Both the position numbers and the translations under genes were made by a program. This document shows, one piece after another, positions 60,703-64,000 of a stretch of 64,000 nucleotides of DNA. The notes beneath the pieces are model-generated. The model saw only the letters and a list, made by a program, of their open reading frames with translations. It ran no database searches and was not told the origin of the DNA. This DNA comes from DATFVB01 sp963714035 (lineage in GTDB: Bacteria; Acidobacteriota; Thermoanaerobaculia; UBA5066; DATFVB01): NCBI GenBank assembly GCA_963714035.1, contig OY970224.1:1116001-1180000 (forward strand), in the 5' to 3' direction. Positions within the stretch are counted from its first letter, which is position 1, and every line of letters begins with the position of its first letter.

Positions 60703-62426
60703 GCGACGTCGCCGTTTCCTCCGCCTCCCCGGCCGCCGAGCGCGTTCGCGCGCGCCTCTCCGGCGCGCTCGCCGATTCGCGCGTCTCCGTCTCCGATCTC
60801 GACCTGCCGACGATCGAGACGGACCCGCGCGGCTGGCCGGCGGTCGCGCGATTCCTGCGCGACGACCCGGAAATGCGTTTCGATCTCCTGATCGACCTGC
60901 TCGGCGTCGACAACCTCCGCCGGCGCGGCCGGCCGGGGCGGTTCGAGCTCGTCGTCCACCTCTATTCGACTTCGCGCGACGAGCACGTCCGCGTGAAGGT
61001 CCTGCTCGACGGCGAGAACCCGGAGCTGCCATCGGTCGTCGACGTGTGGCCGGCGGCGAACTGGTTCGAGCGCGAGGCGTTCGATCTCTTCGGTTTCCGC
61101 TTCTCCGGCCACCCGAACCTCCGCCGCATCCTCTGCCACCAGGGGTTCGTCGGGCACGCGCTTCGGAAGGACTACCCTCCGGGGCAGCGCTGGATGTGCA
61201 CGGAGGAGGACCTCTACGTCCCGGATCTCGTCGCGCGCGAGAACCAGGAAGAGGACCAGTTCGAGACGGTCGTCGTCAACCTCGGCCCCTCGCATCCCGC
61301 CACACACGGGACTCTCCGCATCGTCGCGCGGCTCGACGGCGAGCAGATCATCGAGGCGGAGTCCGAAATCGGATACCTCCACCGCTGCTTCGAGAAGATG
61401 TCGGAGACGCACACCTGGAACCAGGTGATCCCGTACACCGACCGCCTGAACTACTGCTCGGCGTTCCTCAACAACGTCGCCTACTGCAAGACCGTCGAGC
61501 GGATGCTGGACATCGAGGTGCCGGAGCGCGGCGCCCTCGTCCGGACGATCCTCTCGGAGTTTTCCCGGATCATGGACCACTGCGTCTGCATCGGCGCCAA
61601 TCTCGTCGACACGGGCGCGCTCACGAACTTCTGGTACCTCTTCCAGCCGCGCGAAGAGATCTACGGACTGATCGAGGCCTGCTCCGGCGCGCGCCTGACG
61701 GTTTCCTACGGGCGCGTGGGAGGGCTGTCGCGCGACGTTCCCGCCGACTTCGTCGCCCGATGCCGGTCTCTCCTCGCGTCGATCCCGAAGTTCCTCGAGG
61801 ACGTCGACAAGCTCATCAAGCGCAACCGGATCGTCTGGGACCGCTTCCGGGGCGTCGGCGCCGTGACGCGCGAGCAGGCGATCGCGTGGGGATTCACGGG
61901 ACCCTGCCTGCGCGCGTCGGGGGTGGGCTACGACGTCCGGAAAGCGCGGCCGTACGACTTCTACGACCGTTTCGACTGGGACGTCCCCGTGCACCGCGAT
62001 GGCGACAACTACGCGCGCTACCTCGTGCGGATGGAGGAGATGCGGCAGTCGTTGTCGATCATTCGCCAGGCTCTCGAGGTCCTCCCGGCCTCCGGACCGG
62101 TGAGCTCGGGCGACTGGCACGTCGTGCTTCCGCCGAAGGATCGCGTCTACCACGACATGGAATCGCTCATCTACCATTTCAAGTGGGTGATGGAAGGAAT
62201 CCAGGTGCCGGAAGGCGAGCGGTACGAGTGGTTCGAGGGCGCCAACGGCGAGCTGGGCTTCTACGTCGTCTCGACGGGAGGCGGGTCTCCGTACCGGATC
62301 AAGCCGCGCCCGGCGTGCTTCCCGCTGATGGCCGCCTTCGAGAAGATCATCGTCGGGAGCCGGGTTTCCGACGCGATCGCGACGCTGGGGACGCTCAACA
62401 TCATCGCGGGGGAACTGGACAGATGA
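60699..62426 (+). CDS. nuoCD: Fused NADH-quinone oxidoreductase subunit C/D (575 aa)
   Basis: The first 180 residues are NuoC (FEREAFDLFGFRFSGHPN, LRKDYPPGQRW) and the rest NuoD (NLGPSHPATHGTLRI, IGYLHRCFEKMSETHTW, and the final LNIIAGELDR). Fusion of C and D is known from enterobacteria and others, while the main operon here has separate genes. The quinone-site histidine segment HPATHG is retained. GTG start overlaps nuoB2. No nuoA, H or J-N follows; after a palindromic region comes only nuoI2. Confidence 0.93.
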
Positions 62427-62429
62427 GAG

Positions 62430-62688
62430 TCGCGCGGACGATGCATCGAGCCGGGCGGGCGCGTGTCACGTCGGCCTCGCGCGCGCCGCTGCGCGGCTGG
62501 AACGCTGCGGCCTCCCAGATCGCGGACCTCCTCGCCTCGGTTACTTCGGCGAGACTTTCCGCGATCTGGCCTCCGCCGCTCGCCTTCTCGGCTCGACCGC
62601 TTCGGCGCCCCGACCCGGGCCGGGACATTTCACCTTCCGAGGCCGCGGGCGGCCGGCATCCCGCCGGGCTCGCGCCTCGCCGCGCTCG
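62430..62688. repeat. Diverged type B-like palindromic region
   Basis: The 393 bases between nuoCD and nuoI2 contain no gene. Left GCGCGGACGATGCATCGAGC and right GGCATCCCGCCGGGCTCGCGCC recall the type B ends. In the middle CCAGATCGCGGA (about 62516-62527) and TCCGCGATCTGG (about 62559-62570) pair perfectly, with a nested TCGCC/GGCGA. The last 60 bases before nuoI2 are unusually AT-rich with a repeated TTTGGAATTT motif. Confidence 0.55.
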
Positions 62689-62819
62689 GAACGCGGGCAG
62701 GCATCGACGGGAAACCCTCCCGGTCCGAGCGATTCGATCCCGAGTCGTGGCCCGTTCGCCTTGTCCTGCCTTTTGGAATTTGAGGCTTGGTATTTGGAAT
62801 TTCCGCCGAAGGCGGTCCG

Positions 62820-63473
62820 ATGCCGATTAACGTCGTCGATCTCACAGACCGCGAGCCGCGGAAGACGCCGCTGGCGGTGCGGCTCTACCTGCCGCTCCTG
62901 AAGGGCATGGCGGTCACGCTCGGGCACCTGCTGAAGAACATCGTCAACATCAAGAAGCTCCCGACAATTCTCTATCCCGAGCAGAAGAGGGATTACTCCG
63001 AGCGCTTCCGCGGAAAGCACATCCTCAAGGCGCGAGAGGACGGGACGTTGAAGTGCGTCGCCTGCTACATGTGCGCCCAGGCGTGCCCGGCGGACTGCAT
63101 CGAGATCGTCGCGGGCGAGCACCCGAAGATCGCCTACGAGAAGTATCCCGTCGTCTTCAACATCGACATGCTGCGCTGCGTGATGTGCGGGTTCTGCGTC
63201 GACGCCTGCCCGAAGGACGCGATCTGGATGTCGAAAAATTACGAGCTTTCCTTCTTCACCCGGCACGAGTCGGTCTTCGACATCACGCAACTCGCCGAGA
63301 AGCCGGGCGCGGGCGTGAAGGACGGCTACGGCTACCGTCCGTACTACCCGGGAGACGGCACGGTCCCGCCCACCGACGCCTCCGTCGCGCTCGTCGTTCC
63401 GGGGGACGGCGGGCGGCAGGAGCTTCGCGAGATGGGATTGCCGTCCGAAACGCCGGCGCCCGCCCGCTCCTGA
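62820..63473 (+). CDS. nuoI2: Second NADH-quinone oxidoreductase subunit I (217 aa)
   Basis: Two 4Fe-4S motifs, CVACYMCAQACP and CVMCGFCVDACP, with the NuoI N-terminus (GMAVTLGHLLKNIV) and the segment TILYPEQKRDYSERFRG. It is longer than the operon copy by a C-terminal tail of about 60 residues. ATG 62820 has GAAGGCGG upstream. With nuoB2 and nuoCD it makes up exactly the quinone-module subunits of complex I. Confidence 0.92.
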   Translation: MPINVVDLTDREPRKTPLAVRLYLPLLKGMAVTLGHLLKNIVNIKKLPTILYPEQKRDYSERFRGKHILKAREDGTLKCVACYMCAQACPADCIEIVAGEHPKIAYEKYPVVFNIDMLRCVMCGFCVDACPKDAIWMSKNYELSFFTRHESVFDITQLAEKPGAGVKDGYGYRPYYPGDGTVPPTDASVALVVPGDGGRQELREMGLPSETPAPARS

Positions 63474-63510
63474 TCGGCTTCGGGGGCGCCCCATTCCGCC
63501 CCCCTCCGGC

Positions 63511-64000
63511 ATGAACGGTGAAACGCCAAATCGCGGAGAGGACGGCGCCGCCGACGCGAGTCCCGGGCCGCCGATCGGCGTTCGTTTCTTCGCTTTCGCG
63601 GGAGCGGCCTTCCTGATCGTGTTCACGTTCACCGCGCCATGGCGCGTGGGCGGAAGGACGATCAACCGCTTCTCCGCTCCTCTCGGCGCGGTGGCGGTCG
63701 CCGGCGCCGCCGCCCTCGCCGCGAGCCGGTCCGCGCGCGCGTGGCTCACCGGAACCCTTCGGTCGAAGAACGCGAAGATCCGCGGGCGAGAGCTCGCCGC
63801 GCTGGGCCTGCTGGCCGCGGTCTTTCTGCTGGGCGTCACCTTCGCGCGGTTCCGCGCGCTCGCCGTCAACGCGTGGGACTTCTCCCTCTACTTCGACCTG
63901 CCCCTCCGGTCCGCCGCCGACGCCTTGACTGAAGCCTCGAATCCCCTGCCTCGCCTGCTCGTTCCGTACGGGCACGCGTGGTTCCTGATGGCGGCTTTCC
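63511..64000 (+). CDS. Polytopic membrane protein, N-terminal part (possibly DUF2079)
   Basis: The frame is open from ATG 63511 to the window edge (163 codons). A polar N-terminus of 20 residues is followed by helices at about 25-42, 55-72 and 100-118. After the third helix comes RALAVNAWDFSLYFDLPL, which resembles the start of the external region in DUF2079 membrane proteins (glycosyltransferase-like fold), but the rest is outside the window. Function not assignable. Confidence 0.6.
   Translation, partial: MNGETPNRGEDGAADASPGPPIGVRFFAFAGAAFLIVFTFTAPWRVGGRTINRFSAPLGAVAVAGAAALAASRSARAWLTGTLRSKNAKIRGRELAALGLLAAVFLLGVTFARFRALAVNAWDFSLYFDLPLRSAADALTEASNPLPRLLVPYGHAWFLMAAF

Overview
The window is about 64 kb of very GC-rich bacterial DNA. 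It is most likely from an Acidobacteriota genome: the left end holds a tandem array of roughly 800-residue FtsX/MacB-type permeases of the kind called ADOP (acidobacterial duplicated orphan permeases). The gene set (complex I, F-type ATP synthase, ECF sigma factor, deformylase) fits an aerobic or facultative Gram-negative-like chromosome. No phage genes, plasmid genes, CRISPR array, rRNA or tRNA were recognised. Assignment below phylum level is not possible from this sequence.

Layout. 1-8.9 kb: one partial and three complete ADOP permeases plus a LolD/MacB-type ATPase. 9.0-11.8 kb: an NtrC-type regulator and its histidine kinase. 11.8-17.0 kb: phospholipase D-like protein, small membrane protein, YraN, ArgS, and a three-gene membrane set resembling YqjD/YqjE/YqjK. 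17.1-19.6 kb: a CheW-like protein and a chemoreceptor. 19.7-22.3 kb: a GHMP sugar kinase, a hairpin tandem repeat, and an ECF sigma/anti-sigma pair. 22.6-24.3 kb: the Fo part of ATP synthase (two AtpI/AtpZ-type proteins, a, c) without F1 genes. 24.9-39.8 kb: fifteen collinear minus-strand genes, reading amidase, MamK-like actin, SPOR-domain membrane protein, MidA-type methyltransferase, then nuoA-B-C-D-H-I-J-K-L-M-N. 39.9-44.4 kb: a MoxR-type ATPase, an HpcH/HpaI aldolase, a VWA protein and a selenocysteine-containing AhpD-like protein. 44.5-53.0 kb: arylsulfotransferase-like protein, PIG-V-like mannosyltransferase, and an overlapping Lhr helicase / Nei glycosylase / cysteine-cluster set. 53.5-59.2 kb: sorbosone dehydrogenase-like protein, S41 peptidase, BlaR/M56 and BlaI-type regulators, lipid kinase, peptide deformylase. 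59.5-64 kb: CoA-binding protein, a second nuoB / nuoCD fusion / nuoI set, and a truncated membrane protein.

Most notable observations. (1) An AhpD-like gene at 43885-44430 has an in-frame TGA exactly where the second cysteine of the CxxC active site belongs, followed by a perfect 8-bp hairpin at bacterial SECIS spacing; it is very probably a selenoprotein. (2) A MamK-family actin gene is translationally coupled to an N-acetylmuramoyl-L-alanine amidase and followed by a SPOR-domain protein, with no magnetosome genes nearby; this looks like an uncharacterised filament/cell-wall module leading into the complex I operon. (3) A MidA/NDUFAF7-type complex I assembly methyltransferase sits directly upstream of nuoA. 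(4) A family of imperfect palindromic elements is scattered between genes with stem arms that change together, and two of them carry the same 276-bp terminal-inverted-repeat insertion.

Many starts (regulator, argS, aldolase, VWA, selenoprotein, arylsulfotransferase-like gene, lhr, deformylase) have a TAnnnT-like box 6-11 nt upstream of the start codon and no Shine-Dalgarno sequence, suggesting frequent leaderless mRNAs. Neighbouring genes in operons very often overlap by four bases (ATGA, GTGA or TTGA), and this was used to fix many starts.
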